NCBI GenBank assembly: GCA_030550455.1
Contig: JAUQPH010000011.1
Location: 1 to 55,990, forward strand
From: Thermoproteota archaeon
GTDB lineage: Archaea; Thermoproteota; Thermoprotei_A; Sulfolobales; NBVN01
Reading direction: 5' to 3'
DNA length: 55,990 nucleotides
The notes under the pieces were generated by a model, which did no database searches, had not been told where the DNA came from, and saw only the letters and a program-made list of their open reading frames with translations. Positions 15,805 to 25,139 of the stretch are shown here, one piece after another (the stretch's first letter is position 1; the number at the start of each line of letters is the position of its first letter). Made by a program: the position numbers and the translations under genes.

Positions 15805-16447
15805 GCCCCGGAACTATGTACCCCCTGTTGTTTACCTCCGGGTCTACAGCGACAGAGTATACCGTTAGATTTATCCCAAGCTCTTCACTAGCCTTACTTA
15901 ATCTAGTGAGTGCTATTGGCGTTATAATAATGGACGCTAGTAAGTACTTCTTAGCTCTACCATGGGTTATTATTTCTCTAAGTGCTCTATCTGCCGTAGA
16001 CCCTGTAGCCACCATTACATCACTTAGTATCACTATGCTCTCTGGAGTTATAGTTGGTATCTTCACGTAAGCTACGTCAACCTCGAATTCATAGTTCCTC
16101 ATCCCCTTTTCTTCCACTCTCTTTGCTACAATAACTCCCTGCTTTGCGTTAAAGAAGATCTTAACTAACCCCTCAGTAAGAGGCCATGCAGCTCTTAGTA
16201 CAGTAATTATGACAACCTGGTCTAGGTCTTTTACTCTTATACCACGGGTTTTTACACCCAGAGGTGTCTCGACCTCGCACTCTTCTACCTCAAGCTCCTT
16301 CACCATCTCTAAGCCGAGAACTCTGCCTAGTCTTACTAACCCTTTTCTGAACTCTATCTGCGACGTTCTTCTGTCCCTTAGGACTGTTAGTATAGCTTGA
16401 GCGTACGGATGATCTATCACCTTCACTTTAAGCAATCTTCCTAACAC
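15770..16447 (-). CDS. upp: Uracil phosphoribosyltransferase
   Basis: 225 residues. The PRPP-binding region reads VILSDVMVATGSTADRAL, and the C-terminal uracil-binding signature is GYIVPGLGDAGDRAFG. It converts uracil and PRPP to UMP in pyrimidine salvage. It begins the upp-rnp4 operon on the minus strand. Confidence 0.95.
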   Translation of the reverse strand: MLGRLLKVKVIDHPYAQAILTVLRDRRTSQIEFRKGLVRLGRVLGLEMVKELEVEECEVETPLGVKTRGIRVKDLDQVVIITVLRAAWPLTEGLVKIFFNAKQGVIVAKRVEEKGMRNYEFEVDVAYVKIPTITPESIVILSDVMVATGSTADRALREIITHGRAKKYLLASIIITPIALTRLSKASEELGINLTVYSVAVDPEVNNRGYIVPGLGDAGDRAFGS

Positions 16448-16698
16448 CTCAAATTGGGATAGCTAAGTAGTGTTAATAAGTTTGGGACGCCTAAGTCTAA
16501 GTTCTAGCTCTCAATGCGAAACAGACTTCCGCAGTATGTAGTAACTCGTAGTAACTCTTGGTAGTAAGCTCTAGCTCTAGCGACTAACGGAGGCTAGAAC
16601 CTCAATTAGTGGCTACCTCCTTACGGCAGTATTCATAAACTAACTGAGGTTAAACTACTGTTGAGATAGAACCCCACATTTCTGCTGTTGATAATTAG

Positions 16699-16737
16699 GC
16701 TTTAAAATGGTGGGCGCACAACATAACATGAGGTGTT
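16699..16737 (+). promoter_or_regulatory. Promoter and ribosome binding site of the class V aminotransferase gene
   Basis: A TATA-like GGCTTTAAAATG at 16699-16710 is followed by GAGGTG at about 16731-16736. The latter lies nine bases before the TTG start at 16746 and explains that start choice. The rest of the 16448-16745 gap shows nothing else. Confidence 0.55.
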
Positions 16738-16745
16738 AGGTTAAG

Positions 16746-17882
16746 TTGACTAGGTTCCTGCTCATGATTCCGGGTCCTTCGATAACCGACCCGGAGACCA
16801 TGCTTGATATGGCCAAACCTACCTTTAGTCATGTTTCACCAGAGTTTGATGCTGTGCATAGAGAGTCTATTGAGGCACTTAAGAAGGTTTTTGGAACGGG
16901 GGGTGATGTCGTAGTTATTCCCGGGAGCGGTACGGCTGCGATAGAGCTCGCTATAAGAACCTCTCTAAGAGCAGGTGAGAAAGTAGTAGTACTAAAAGCC
17001 GGCTTCTTTGCCGACTACCTTGCCGACGCTGCTAAGAGGGTTGGTGCAGACGTCACGGTAGTTCAGTCACCTATTGGTAGGGGATTCGATGCGAGTGAGG
17101 TCGAGAGGCTCTTGAGGGAGGGTGGTTATAGCGCTGTGCTACTCCAGCATGTAGAAACGTCGGTAGCCGTAGCTAACCCAGTCGAGAAGATAGCTAGAAA
17201 GGCCAAGGAGTACGGGGCTAAGGTCATAGTAGATGGCATAGCGTCTATTGGTGGAATGGACATGAAATTAGACGAGTGGGGCGTTGATGTGTGCTTAACG
17301 GGGTCTCAGAAGGCTCTCGCAGTACCTCCGGGTCTAGCTATCGTTGCTTACAGGAAGGGCTTCACCCCCCTATCTGAGAACGAGACAACTTACTTCAATA
17401 TATCCAAGCTACTGAAGGAGATGGAGTCTACTAGGAACTACTACATCACACCAGCCGTAAACTTGATCTACGCTCTTCACTCCTCCCTAAAGAGGATAAT
17501 TGCGGAGGGGCTTGAGGCAAGATACAAGAGACACGAGGCGCTAGCTAAGGCCGTCCAGAGGGGGCTTGAGGCCATAGGTCTTAAGCTCGTTGCTGAAGAG
17601 GGCTTTAGGGCTAATACAGTTACAGCTGCCTATATACCTGAGGGCGTGGAGTGGCCAAAACTTTACGCAGAGATGCGTGCACGGGGTGTAGAGATAGCAG
17701 GAGGATTAGGGGAACTGCGGGGCAAGATATTTCGGATAGGTCACATGGGTGAAGTAACAGCAAACGATGTGATTGCTACTCTAGCAGCACTTGAGAGATC
17801 TCTAGCGAAACTAGGGTATAGGGTAGAGATGGGGTCTTCAGTAAAGGCTGCTCAAGAGGTACTCTACTCTTACGGTGTGTGA
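16746..17882 (+). CDS. Class V aminotransferase (alanine-glyoxylate / serine-pyruvate type)
   Basis: 378 residues, TTG start. The N-terminal MIPGPSITDPETM, the cofactor region GSGTAAIELAIRT and the PLP-lysine motif TGSQKALAVPPG match alanine-glyoxylate and serine-pyruvate aminotransferases, also similar to phosphonate-linked aminotransferases. It transfers an amino group between an amino acid and a keto acid. It overlaps the next gene by 8 bases, so it is co-expressed with a D-aminoacylase-like hydrolase, which suggests amino acid catabolism. Confidence 0.9.
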   Translation: MTRFLLMIPGPSITDPETMLDMAKPTFSHVSPEFDAVHRESIEALKKVFGTGGDVVVIPGSGTAAIELAIRTSLRAGEKVVVLKAGFFADYLADAAKRVGADVTVVQSPIGRGFDASEVERLLREGGYSAVLLQHVETSVAVANPVEKIARKAKEYGAKVIVDGIASIGGMDMKLDEWGVDVCLTGSQKALAVPPGLAIVAYRKGFTPLSENETTYFNISKLLKEMESTRNYYITPAVNLIYALHSSLKRIIAEGLEARYKRHEALAKAVQRGLEAIGLKLVAEEGFRANTVTAAYIPEGVEWPKLYAEMRARGVEIAGGLGELRGKIFRIGHMGEVTANDVIATLAALERSLAKLGYRVEMGSSVKAAQEVLYSYGV

Positions 17883-19473
17883 TGTGAGATACGATTTAGT
17901 CATCAAGAAGGGGATAGTAGTAGACGGAAGTGGTTCACCTCCGTTTAGGGCTGATATAGGTATTTCGGATGATAGGATCGAGTCCATCGGCGACCTCAGT
18001 GGAGAGAAAGCGGATTTAGTGATCGATGCCTCCGGAATGGTGGTCTCACCTGGGTTCATCGACATCCATAACCACAGCGACATAACGATCTTCGAAGTTC
18101 CGACAGCAGACAACTACATACTTCAGGGAGTTACGACAATTGTAGTGGGAAACTGCGGGTCTTCTCCAGCTCCTCTAACTGATGTAAACTTTGAGGAAGA
18201 AGTAAAGTGGATCAAAAAGGAGCACCCAGATGTAGAGGTCAGGTGGAGAAGCTTTAGCGAGTACATCAAAGCTCTCGACGAGCTTAAGCCGTCGATTAAC
18301 ATAGCTCCGCTAGTGGGGCACGGAACGATCAGGTCCGCAGTACTTGGTTTCGGTCCAGAAAAACCCTCTGAAAAAGACATGGAGCTGATGAAGGAGTTAA
18401 CTAGAGAAGCTATGGAGGCGGGAGCTTTTGGTGTAAGCACAGGGCTCATATATATCCCAGGGACTTTCGCTACAACAGAAGAAATAGTTGAGATAGCGAA
18501 GGTATCTGCCCTATACGGTGGCATATACTCAACACACATGAGGAACGAGGGCGTTAGGTTACTTGACTCCATATACGAGACTATATCCATAGGTCTTAAA
18601 GCCGGGATATCCGTCGAGATCTCGCACCTAAAGGCTAGCGGTAAACCTAGTTGGGGGAAGGTCGTAGCAGCCTTAAAGGTCATCGAAGACTACGTTTCTA
18701 GAGGATTCGACATATCGGCTGACGCCTATCCCTATCCTGCGGCCTCCACTTCTCTCTCAACACTGTTGCCAAAGGAAATAAGGGGGGCAAGTTCCGAGGA
18801 AATATTGAGGAAGCTTAAGGATCCCAACATAGTGAGAGAAATTAAGGAAAAACTAGGAGAAGCCGTGTTCGAGGAGAGATACATTTCGTGGTCTGATATC
18901 ATGATATCTTACTCCCCAAAACACAGAGAATTTGAGGGTATGAGACTAGACAAGATAGCAGAGTCCCTGGGTGTAGACCCGGTCGAGGCGGTCGTAAAAA
19001 TACTTTTAGACGACGAGCTAGCAACAGGAATGGTTACATTCACCATGAGAGAGGACGACGTCAGAACCGTGATATCCCACCCACTAGTAGCCATAGGAAG
19101 TGATGGCTCAATCGGTAAGTTTGGAGTAGGAAAGCCCCACCCAAGAAGGTACGGAACTTTTCCGAGAGTTATAGCTAAGTATGTTCGAGAAGAAAAAGTT
19201 CTAACACTACAAGAAGCTATAAGGAAGATGACGTCTTTACCAGCAAGAAAGCTGAGGCTCTGGGACAGAGGTCTAATAAGACCTGGGTTTAAGGCAGACC
19301 TAGTGATATTTAACTACTACAGCATTGAGGATACAGCCACATACGAAAATCCGCATTCGTATCCGAGGGGAATACGGTACGTAATAGTAAACGGCAAGAT
19401 CGCTGTTGACGGCGGTAAGCTAGTTTCCTCAGTTAGAGCCGGTAAGGTCCTCAGAAGAGGTGCGTTAAGCTAG
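17875..19473 (+). CDS. N-acyl-D-amino-acid deacylase / D-aminoacylase-family amidohydrolase
   Basis: 532 residues. It is an amidohydrolase with the metal motif SPGFIDIHNHSD near residue 60, GNCGSSPAPL, GVSTGLIYIPG, THMRNEG, the SHLKASGKPSW block and a late GSDGSIG aspartate. The family removes acyl groups from D-amino acids, but members include dihydroorotase-like and other hydrolases, so the substrate is inferred. It is the second gene of an operon with the aminotransferase. The GTG start at 17875 overlaps it; a second in-frame GTG follows at 17884. Confidence 0.88.
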   Translation: MCDVRYDLVIKKGIVVDGSGSPPFRADIGISDDRIESIGDLSGEKADLVIDASGMVVSPGFIDIHNHSDITIFEVPTADNYILQGVTTIVVGNCGSSPAPLTDVNFEEEVKWIKKEHPDVEVRWRSFSEYIKALDELKPSINIAPLVGHGTIRSAVLGFGPEKPSEKDMELMKELTREAMEAGAFGVSTGLIYIPGTFATTEEIVEIAKVSALYGGIYSTHMRNEGVRLLDSIYETISIGLKAGISVEISHLKASGKPSWGKVVAALKVIEDYVSRGFDISADAYPYPAASTSLSTLLPKEIRGASSEEILRKLKDPNIVREIKEKLGEAVFEERYISWSDIMISYSPKHREFEGMRLDKIAESLGVDPVEAVVKILLDDELATGMVTFTMREDDVRTVISHPLVAIGSDGSIGKFGVGKPHPRRYGTFPRVIAKYVREEKVLTLQEAIRKMTSLPARKLRLWDRGLIRPGFKADLVIFNYYSIEDTATYENPHSYPRGIRYVIVNGKIAVDGGKLVSSVRAGKVLRRGALS

Positions 19474-19582
19474 AAACACCTAGTTTTTCCTCGACTTCTC
19501 GCTTGTACTTCATTTCAGAGACGTCTGGTTGAGTGAGTAGCCCTATTTCATACTTATAAGTTTCATTATAAGATCATTAAGG

Positions 19583-19972
19583 GTGTTAAAGGTGGTCGAC
19601 AGGAACGCCGTTATCAACAGGTTGAAAGAAGCTCTTAAGAATGTGTATGACCCCGAGATCCCTATAAACATCTGGGATTTAGGGTTGATTTATGGTATCG
19701 ACGTAGACGATTTCGGTAACGTAAGGATCAAGATGACTCTAACCGCTCCAGGGTGTCCTATAGTATCGTTCCTGCTTCACCAAGTACAGGAAGCAGTATA
19801 TGGTGCTCTAGCAGATATCAAAGACATTAACGAAGTTAATATCGACTTAGTCTTCGACCCCCCATGGGACCCTACTAAGATGACTGAGGAAGGAAGGAAG
19901 AGGTTTAAAGAGCTATTTGGTTACGACATCCTGGAGTCTTACTCTAAAAGAGGGGTTTTTAAGCAAACTTGA
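19583..19972 (+). CDS. MIP18/PaaD-like DUF59 protein (Fe-S cluster assembly, SufT type)
   Basis: 129 residues from the GTG at 19583; the GTG at 19592, behind GGGTG, is at least as likely. The core is VYDPEIPINIWDLGLIYGI followed by the conserved LTAPGCP with its reactive cysteine, then VFDPPWDPTKMT. Family members act in Fe-S cluster maturation, which fits a genome rich in Fe-S enzymes. TATA-like CTTATAAGTTTCATTATAAG lies upstream at 19551-19572. Confidence 0.9.
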   Translation: MLKVVDRNAVINRLKEALKNVYDPEIPINIWDLGLIYGIDVDDFGNVRIKMTLTAPGCPIVSFLLHQVQEAVYGALADIKDINEVNIDLVFDPPWDPTKMTEEGRKRFKELFGYDILESYSKRGVFKQT

Positions 19973-19973
19973 G

Positions 19974-20501
19974 ATGGGAGACGAGTTGTCCATAGAGCGG
20001 CACAGGCGTTATGCTGCTGAAATCCCCGTTTCAGTGTGTCTCGTTGTTACTAGCGACAAGATTCTCAGTGGCATCTACTCAGATGAAGTTACTTCCTTAG
20101 TCGCAAGGTTGGTCGCTAAGTATGGGTGCGAGTTGAAGAACCACACTTTAGTTCCGAATAGTCGAGATGCTATAGCTTCAGCAGTAGCAGATAGCCTCAG
20201 AAAATGCGACGTTGTTGTAGTATCAGGTGGGACGGGTCTCGGTCCTAAAGACCTGTCTGTTGAAGTAGTAAGAGAGATCTGCTCTAAAGATATTCCCGGA
20301 TTTGGTGAACTATTTCGGTATATAACCTTCCAAACGCATGGTGCGGTAGCTTTAGCGTCAAGAGCTATGGCTTGCGCCGTTGGAGATAGGCTAGTATTCG
20401 TTACTCCAGGGTCTCCTAATGCAGTCGAACTAGCTTTAGATAGGCTAGTACTTCCTGAAGTAAGACACCTCATAGCTGAATTACGAGGACTGAGACACTG
20501 A
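19974..20501 (+). CDS. moaB: Molybdenum cofactor biosynthesis protein MoaB
   Basis: About 175 residues from the ATG at 19974, 1 base after the DUF59 stop; longer in-frame starts overlap that gene and are not convincing. The MPT-binding motif SGGTGLGPKDLSVE and the TPGSPNAVELAL loop identify the MoaB/MogA fold. It adenylylates molybdopterin before Mo or W insertion. It is probably co-transcribed with the DUF59 gene. Confidence 0.92.
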   Translation: MGDELSIERHRRYAAEIPVSVCLVVTSDKILSGIYSDEVTSLVARLVAKYGCELKNHTLVPNSRDAIASAVADSLRKCDVVVVSGGTGLGPKDLSVEVVREICSKDIPGFGELFRYITFQTHGAVALASRAMACAVGDRLVFVTPGSPNAVELALDRLVLPEVRHLIAELRGLRH

Positions 20502-20535
20502 ACTCCATCTAGTGTCAAACTAGTATAGTCTTTAC

Positions 20536-22008
20536 TTACAAGGATAGCTTGTTAACTACGTGATCTAGGGGAAAGACTACTTTATGCCAGGGTCTCTCAC
20601 TTGGAGACCTCCATCTAAGCGGATACTCGGTATTAACTCCGAGAGTATTTGATAGTTCCACTATGTTTCGCCTCGATAAGCCTCTAAGAGCTAGAGACAC
20701 AGCTAGCTTTCCGATCTCTCTATTACCGAGAGCTATGAGGGATTGAAGGAAAGCATAGAGCCAGCGAAGAGACGTAACACGGTTTTCCCCGATCTCCTTT
20801 CTGAAGAACTCGACTTTTCTAAGGTATTCTTCTTCAGTAATTAGAGGATGGTCCTGCAGTGGTGTGTGCGGCTTAGGCACTAACGGGTTTATGTTTATCG
20901 TTATGTTCTTGCGTAGCTTACGCGAGTAAGACACTAAGTACTTGACGTGCTTTATCGTTTCTAAAACATGCTCTTCTCGCTCTAGTGGAAGACCAACCAT
21001 TATGTACAGCTTGATGTTAAACCCCTTCTTAAGGGCCGATATTGCGAGCTCGCTAAAGGTGTCGAAGTTGAAGCACTTACCGATAGAGCAACTTAAATCG
21101 CGGTTCATAGATTCAGGTGCGAGAGTGAGAGTTCTTTGGCTTGATAGTGATATGAGGTCTAAATCATCAAGCCTCAAGGTGTCCCACCTAATCGACGGTA
21201 TCGAGAAATCGATGCCGTTCTCGACCATATAGCTTAGGAAGTCTCTAAAGCGTGGGTGGTCAAACGGGGAAAGTGAGTAAACCACTACCCTCCTTCGTCG
21301 CACATACTTCAATCCTTCGCCTACCAAGCTCTTTATGGTCTCAAGACTTCTGTACCTAAACGGGTACATTGTGTATGCCTCGAGGCAGAACTTACACAAC
21401 CACCTACAGCCTCTAGATATCTCGATGTAGAAACCTTCACCGTAAACTGGTTCAACGTTCTTCGACCTGATCTCGGCTGTTGGATGAGGGGCATCGTTTA
21501 AGTCCTCTACGTAGACCTTCTCAGTGGTAGCTTCACCGGTGTATAGACCTTCACCTAAAGATTCCAAGAAGTCAGCTGGTTTATCAGGCAGTAAACTGAG
21601 TGAGCGAGCGAGTTTTTCCAAGAGTATCTCACCATCACCCACATAGCATGCGTCAGCAACTTCTAGAAAGGGTTCTGGGTTGGCCATCGCGGCGAGACCG
21701 CCGACCAGTATAATCGGTTTCTTCCTTCTCTTATTAGAGGAGAGCTCAATTCCAGACCTATCGAGTAACTTCGATAAGTATAGTAAGTCTAGCTCATAGT
21801 TAGCACTGACAAGAAGTAAGTCGAATTCATGAAGCTTACGTGAAGTAATAGCACCCTCACTTGGGTTGTCTAACGTAAATCTATCGACTAAGGCATCGCT
21901 TTTCTCTACTAAAAAGTAGTAGGCTATGTGAGTAAATAGATTCGTAATCGAGGCTTGGTACGTGCTCGGGTAAACGAGAGCTATCCGAGGGCGACCCGAG
22001 GTCCTCAA
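20536..22008 (-). CDS. Radical SAM protein with N-terminal B12-binding-like domain
   Basis: 490 residues. The N-terminal 170 residues look like a cobalamin-binding-type Rossmann domain with the VGGLAAMANPEPFLEVADA block. The SAM cluster motif is CRWLCKFC near residue 203, followed by a TIM-barrel. No histidine of the classical B12 DxHxxG motif is obvious, so cobalamin binding is uncertain. Archaeal relatives are annotated only as radical SAM proteins. It is a single gene on the minus strand converging on moaB. Confidence 0.88.
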   Translation of the reverse strand: MRTSGRPRIALVYPSTYQASITNLFTHIAYYFLVEKSDALVDRFTLDNPSEGAITSRKLHEFDLLLVSANYELDLLYLSKLLDRSGIELSSNKRRKKPIILVGGLAAMANPEPFLEVADACYVGDGEILLEKLARSLSLLPDKPADFLESLGEGLYTGEATTEKVYVEDLNDAPHPTAEIRSKNVEPVYGEGFYIEISRGCRWLCKFCLEAYTMYPFRYRSLETIKSLVGEGLKYVRRRRVVVYSLSPFDHPRFRDFLSYMVENGIDFSIPSIRWDTLRLDDLDLISLSSQRTLTLAPESMNRDLSCSIGKCFNFDTFSELAISALKKGFNIKLYIMVGLPLEREEHVLETIKHVKYLVSYSRKLRKNITININPLVPKPHTPLQDHPLITEEEYLRKVEFFRKEIGENRVTSLRWLYAFLQSLIALGNREIGKLAVSLALRGLSRRNIVELSNTLGVNTEYPLRWRSPSERPWHKVVFPLDHVVNKLSL

Positions 22009-22114
22009 GTGGACGTTGTACTCTCTAAACTTTCCAACATGTAATGCTAATTTTTACACCAATGATGCTAGTTTTGGTAAGTAAAAAGGAGAGTATCTTA
22101 CCTAATGCACTAAG

Positions 22115-23443
22115 TCACTTTAGCCCAGTCCGAGTTAGGAACTCGTCTACTAGGTCAGCGATAGACGGTCCATCGACTACTCTAAGTTCCCAAGTAACTT
22201 TAACTATAGGGACACTCACGTTTAACAAGCTCGATATATCGGCCGGAGTCCCAAGAACTACGCAGTCTACATCCATTTTTCTTAATGTCTCATTGAGGTC
22301 TTTTAACTGTTCCGGAGTATAGCCGGTGGAAGGTACTACAGGACCCATGTGCGGATACTCCTCAAGCATTAACTTGATTATACCTACAGCATATGGTCTA
22401 GGATCCACTATTTCAGCCGCACCATACTTCTCGGCAGCAACATATCCAGCACCGTATGGTAGACCCCCATGAGTAACAGATGGTGAGTCCTCTATTACAG
22501 CAACTCTCTTACCTTTAACGATCTCGGGTTTATCTACGACTACCTCCATATCCGCCAGAACCACCTTCGCTCTAGGATTGATACTCCTGATATTAGATAC
22601 TACTCTTTCAACGTCTTCTTTACGTGCTCTAGAGACCTTATTGACTACTACAGCGTCTGCCAGCCTTGCGTTAATTTCACCTGGGTAAGCAGAGACCTCC
22701 TGACCAGGTCTCATAGCGTCTGCTACAGTAATCATGTAGTCAAACTTTATGAATGGTGTATCGTTGTTACCTCCATCCCATAGTATGACGTCCCCAAGCT
22801 TCTCGGCTTCGAGGAGTATTCTCCCGTAGTCTACACCCGCAAGCACCGGTAGGCCTAGCCTTATGTACTGTTCGTACTCCTCTCTCTCCTCTACCGTAAT
22901 TCCGTACTTAACGAAGTCCTCTTCAGACCTAAATACCTGCACAGCTGATTTAACTAAGTCTCCGTATGCCATCGGGTGCCTAATTGGAACAACTCTGATA
23001 CCTCTCTTGATCAACTCCTTAACTACTGCTCTCGATACCGTAGATTTGCCCGCACCAGTTCTTACAGCAGTAACAGCTATAACAGGCTTGTAGGACCTGA
23101 GGAAGGTTTCATGCGGTGACAGCAGCTTAAATGATGCTCCAGCTGAGAGGGCTACTGAAGCTAACCTCCCAACGTCTTGGTACGTTAAGTCACTGTAAGA
23201 CAGCACTACTTCGTCTACTTTAAGCTCTTTAATAAGCTTAGGGAGCTCGCTCTCAGGGTATATGGGAATTCCCTGAGGATATCTCGGTCCAGCAAGCTCT
23301 GGAGGAAACCTTCTTCTTTCAATGCCCGGTATTTGAGTAGCAGTAAAGGCTACGACCTCGTAATCCGACCTGTCTTTGAAGTATGTAAGGAAGTTGTGGA
23401 AGTCTCTCCCACCGGCACCAGCGATAATCACTCTCTTAACCAT
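22115..23443 (-). CDS. cpgS: Cyclic 2,3-diphosphoglycerate synthetase
   Basis: 442 residues. The N-terminal RVIIAGAGGRDFHNFLTYFK, the P-loop AVRTGAGKSTVSRAVV near residue 128 and the PRPYAVGIIKLMLEEYP block match the cDPG synthetase family. The enzyme makes the cyclic compatible solute from 2,3-diphosphoglycerate with ATP; it is known from thermophilic methanogens and has homologues in other thermophiles. A role in heat protection is likely but relatives without cDPG exist, so the product is an inference. Confidence 0.85.
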   Translation of the reverse strand: MVKRVIIAGAGGRDFHNFLTYFKDRSDYEVVAFTATQIPGIERRRFPPELAGPRYPQGIPIYPESELPKLIKELKVDEVVLSYSDLTYQDVGRLASVALSAGASFKLLSPHETFLRSYKPVIAVTAVRTGAGKSTVSRAVVKELIKRGIRVVPIRHPMAYGDLVKSAVQVFRSEEDFVKYGITVEEREEYEQYIRLGLPVLAGVDYGRILLEAEKLGDVILWDGGNNDTPFIKFDYMITVADAMRPGQEVSAYPGEINARLADAVVVNKVSRARKEDVERVVSNIRSINPRAKVVLADMEVVVDKPEIVKGKRVAVIEDSPSVTHGGLPYGAGYVAAEKYGAAEIVDPRPYAVGIIKLMLEEYPHMGPVVPSTGYTPEQLKDLNETLRKMDVDCVVLGTPADISSLLNVSVPIVKVTWELRVVDGPSIADLVDEFLTRTGLK

Positions 23444-23520
23444 GTTATCCCCACAAGTTTAGTCCACTCCTAAATAAATATTTTTTGTAGACAACAGAAT
23501 ATTATCTAACTTTGAATGTC

Positions 23521-24456
23521 TTACATTTTATTAGCTATCCTGGTAAGCTCGTCTATTATTTTAAGAACCGCTGCGGCGTCTCTGAGATCGGGGGCTTCAA
23601 CATCTTTACCACGGCATCTCTCTATAAAGACTCTGAGCTCCTCTTTTAAAGGCTCCCTATCACTAGCCTCAATCTGCGTTTTACCGGTCTCGGATACTAC
23701 CGTTAGTACTTTCGAAATCAAGTCAGCTCTAATAATACCTCGATCTGTTAGTGCGTCTATCTCCCTAACTTTTACGGGAAGTACCCCGTCGGCTTCAAAT
23801 ACGACGTCAATCCCGCCGTAGATGGCTTCAGCAATGGCTCTCTGCGGGACTCCTTCGTCTACATCGAATAAGGAAAATAAGGGTTTCACCTCACGTGTGT
23901 TAAGTATGTAGAAAGCTAGGTCAATATCGTGAGACATGAGGTCAAGAGTTACCGGATAACTCCGCATATGCGGAGGTCTCCTAGATAGTCTTCTAAAGCG
24001 TAAAGCATAAACGTGTTTATCGCTAATCTGTTGCTTAAGTTCGACAATAGTTGAGTCAAACCTAGAGAGATACCCAACTTGGTGTACTATTCCCCTAGCA
24101 TTAGCGAGGGTCAATAGATAGCTAGCCTCCTCGTAAGTTTCTGCCGCAGGTTTCTCTATGAACACACACGAAGACATCTTCATGGCCTCTAAAGCGTTTT
24201 GATAAAGCGTGCTTATTGGAGTAGCTATAATGAAGGCCTCTCCAGAGGCATCATAGATACTACTAGATACCGCCTTAAAGCCGTACTTCTTGGAGAGCTC
24301 TAAAGCACGAGAAGTGTCTATATCTACTACATAGCTTAACTCAACTAAGCCCTCAAGCTCTAGCTCTTTTAGAGTTCTAGCGATATTCGTCCCCCATTTA
24401 CCAGCTCCCACGAGCACCGTTTTTACCGAGCTCAAACAGGTCCCAGCGTAGAGCAA
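23521..24456 (-). CDS. Gfo/Idh/MocA-family NAD(P)-dependent oxidoreductase
   Basis: 311 residues from the TTG at 24456; a TTG at 24435 giving MSSVKTVLVGAGKWG is also reasonable. The Rossmann motif GAGKWGTNIARTL, the EKPAAETYEEA motif and a DLMSHDIDLAFYIL substrate helix are typical. Such enzymes oxidise sugars, inositols or sugar nucleotides; the substrate cannot be told. It stands alone. Confidence 0.88.
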   Translation of the reverse strand: MLYAGTCLSSVKTVLVGAGKWGTNIARTLKELELEGLVELSYVVDIDTSRALELSKKYGFKAVSSSIYDASGEAFIIATPISTLYQNALEAMKMSSCVFIEKPAAETYEEASYLLTLANARGIVHQVGYLSRFDSTIVELKQQISDKHVYALRFRRLSRRPPHMRSYPVTLDLMSHDIDLAFYILNTREVKPLFSLFDVDEGVPQRAIAEAIYGGIDVVFEADGVLPVKVREIDALTDRGIIRADLISKVLTVVSETGKTQIEASDREPLKEELRVFIERCRGKDVEAPDLRDAAAVLKIIDELTRIANKM

Positions 24457-24990
24457 GTCAAGTAAAAAATCTTACTTAATTTACGCACACATAGTTTAAG
24501 CCCGTATAAACATGTTAAGAACATCGAGGAACCATCATGATGACGTAACCTAAAATGCTTTCTCCCGTTTTCCATCCGCATTTTCGAAAAGCACTACGTT
24601 CTAACAGAGCTATCGATGAAAGAAGTTTGCTACCTCAAACACTACCAGTGAGATTTGAGATTCGGTATCTAGCTATAGGTAACTCAAGTAGCTAAACCCA
24701 AATTTAGAGCTACTATGGAGAGCTAAAGAACTACGACCTAGGCCTTCCCGGAGTTTCTGCCAATCCGTCGAGCTTCGCAAATCGCTTGTAGAGTGAAATA
24801 GTGAGAGCTAATCGCTCAAACTGGGTTTAGGCAGCGATCGTAACGGGAGGCTTGAAGCTCGGCAGCGGCTTAAAGACTGGATGCAGAGCTAACTCTACGT
24901 CATTACAATATCTACTTAGGTGGTAGGTAGTTCATCTAAAAAGCCTTCGCCCCATATTTAGATAGAGAAAGTCAGAGCGCAGAGGAAACT
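24457..24990. other. 534-bp non-coding stretch
   Basis: Apart from probable promoter elements of the Gfo/Idh gene near 24470-24510 (TATA-like GTTTATACGGG on the minus strand), I see no gene, RNA or clear repeat here. Its right edge meets the tiny lysine-rich frame at 24991-25050. Confidence 0.4.
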
Positions 24991-25050
24991 CTACTTCTTC
25001 TCTTCTTTCTCTTCTTTCTGCTCTTTCTTCTTTCTGGCTTTACAGGGCAT
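24991..25050 (-). CDS. Candidate micro-protein (19 aa), Lys/Glu-rich
   Basis: The ATG at 25050 is preceded by GGTGATACC, a near-perfect match to the GGTGATC ribosome binding site expected from archaeal 16S rRNA. Upstream are TATA-like ATAATAAATT and CTTATTAAG. The product would be MPCKARKKKEQKEEKEEKK, a highly charged peptide. Low complexity (a purine-run on one strand) means it could instead be the start of a transcript or simple-sequence DNA. No known family is recognised. Confidence 0.4.
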   Translation of the reverse strand: MPCKARKKKEQKEEKEEKK

Positions 25051-25139
25051 GGTATCACCAATTTATTATGTGATGAGGAACTTAATAAGATCGAAGTAAA
25101 GAAGAGCTCTACGTCACTTCCACTATTCTACAGGGTCCC

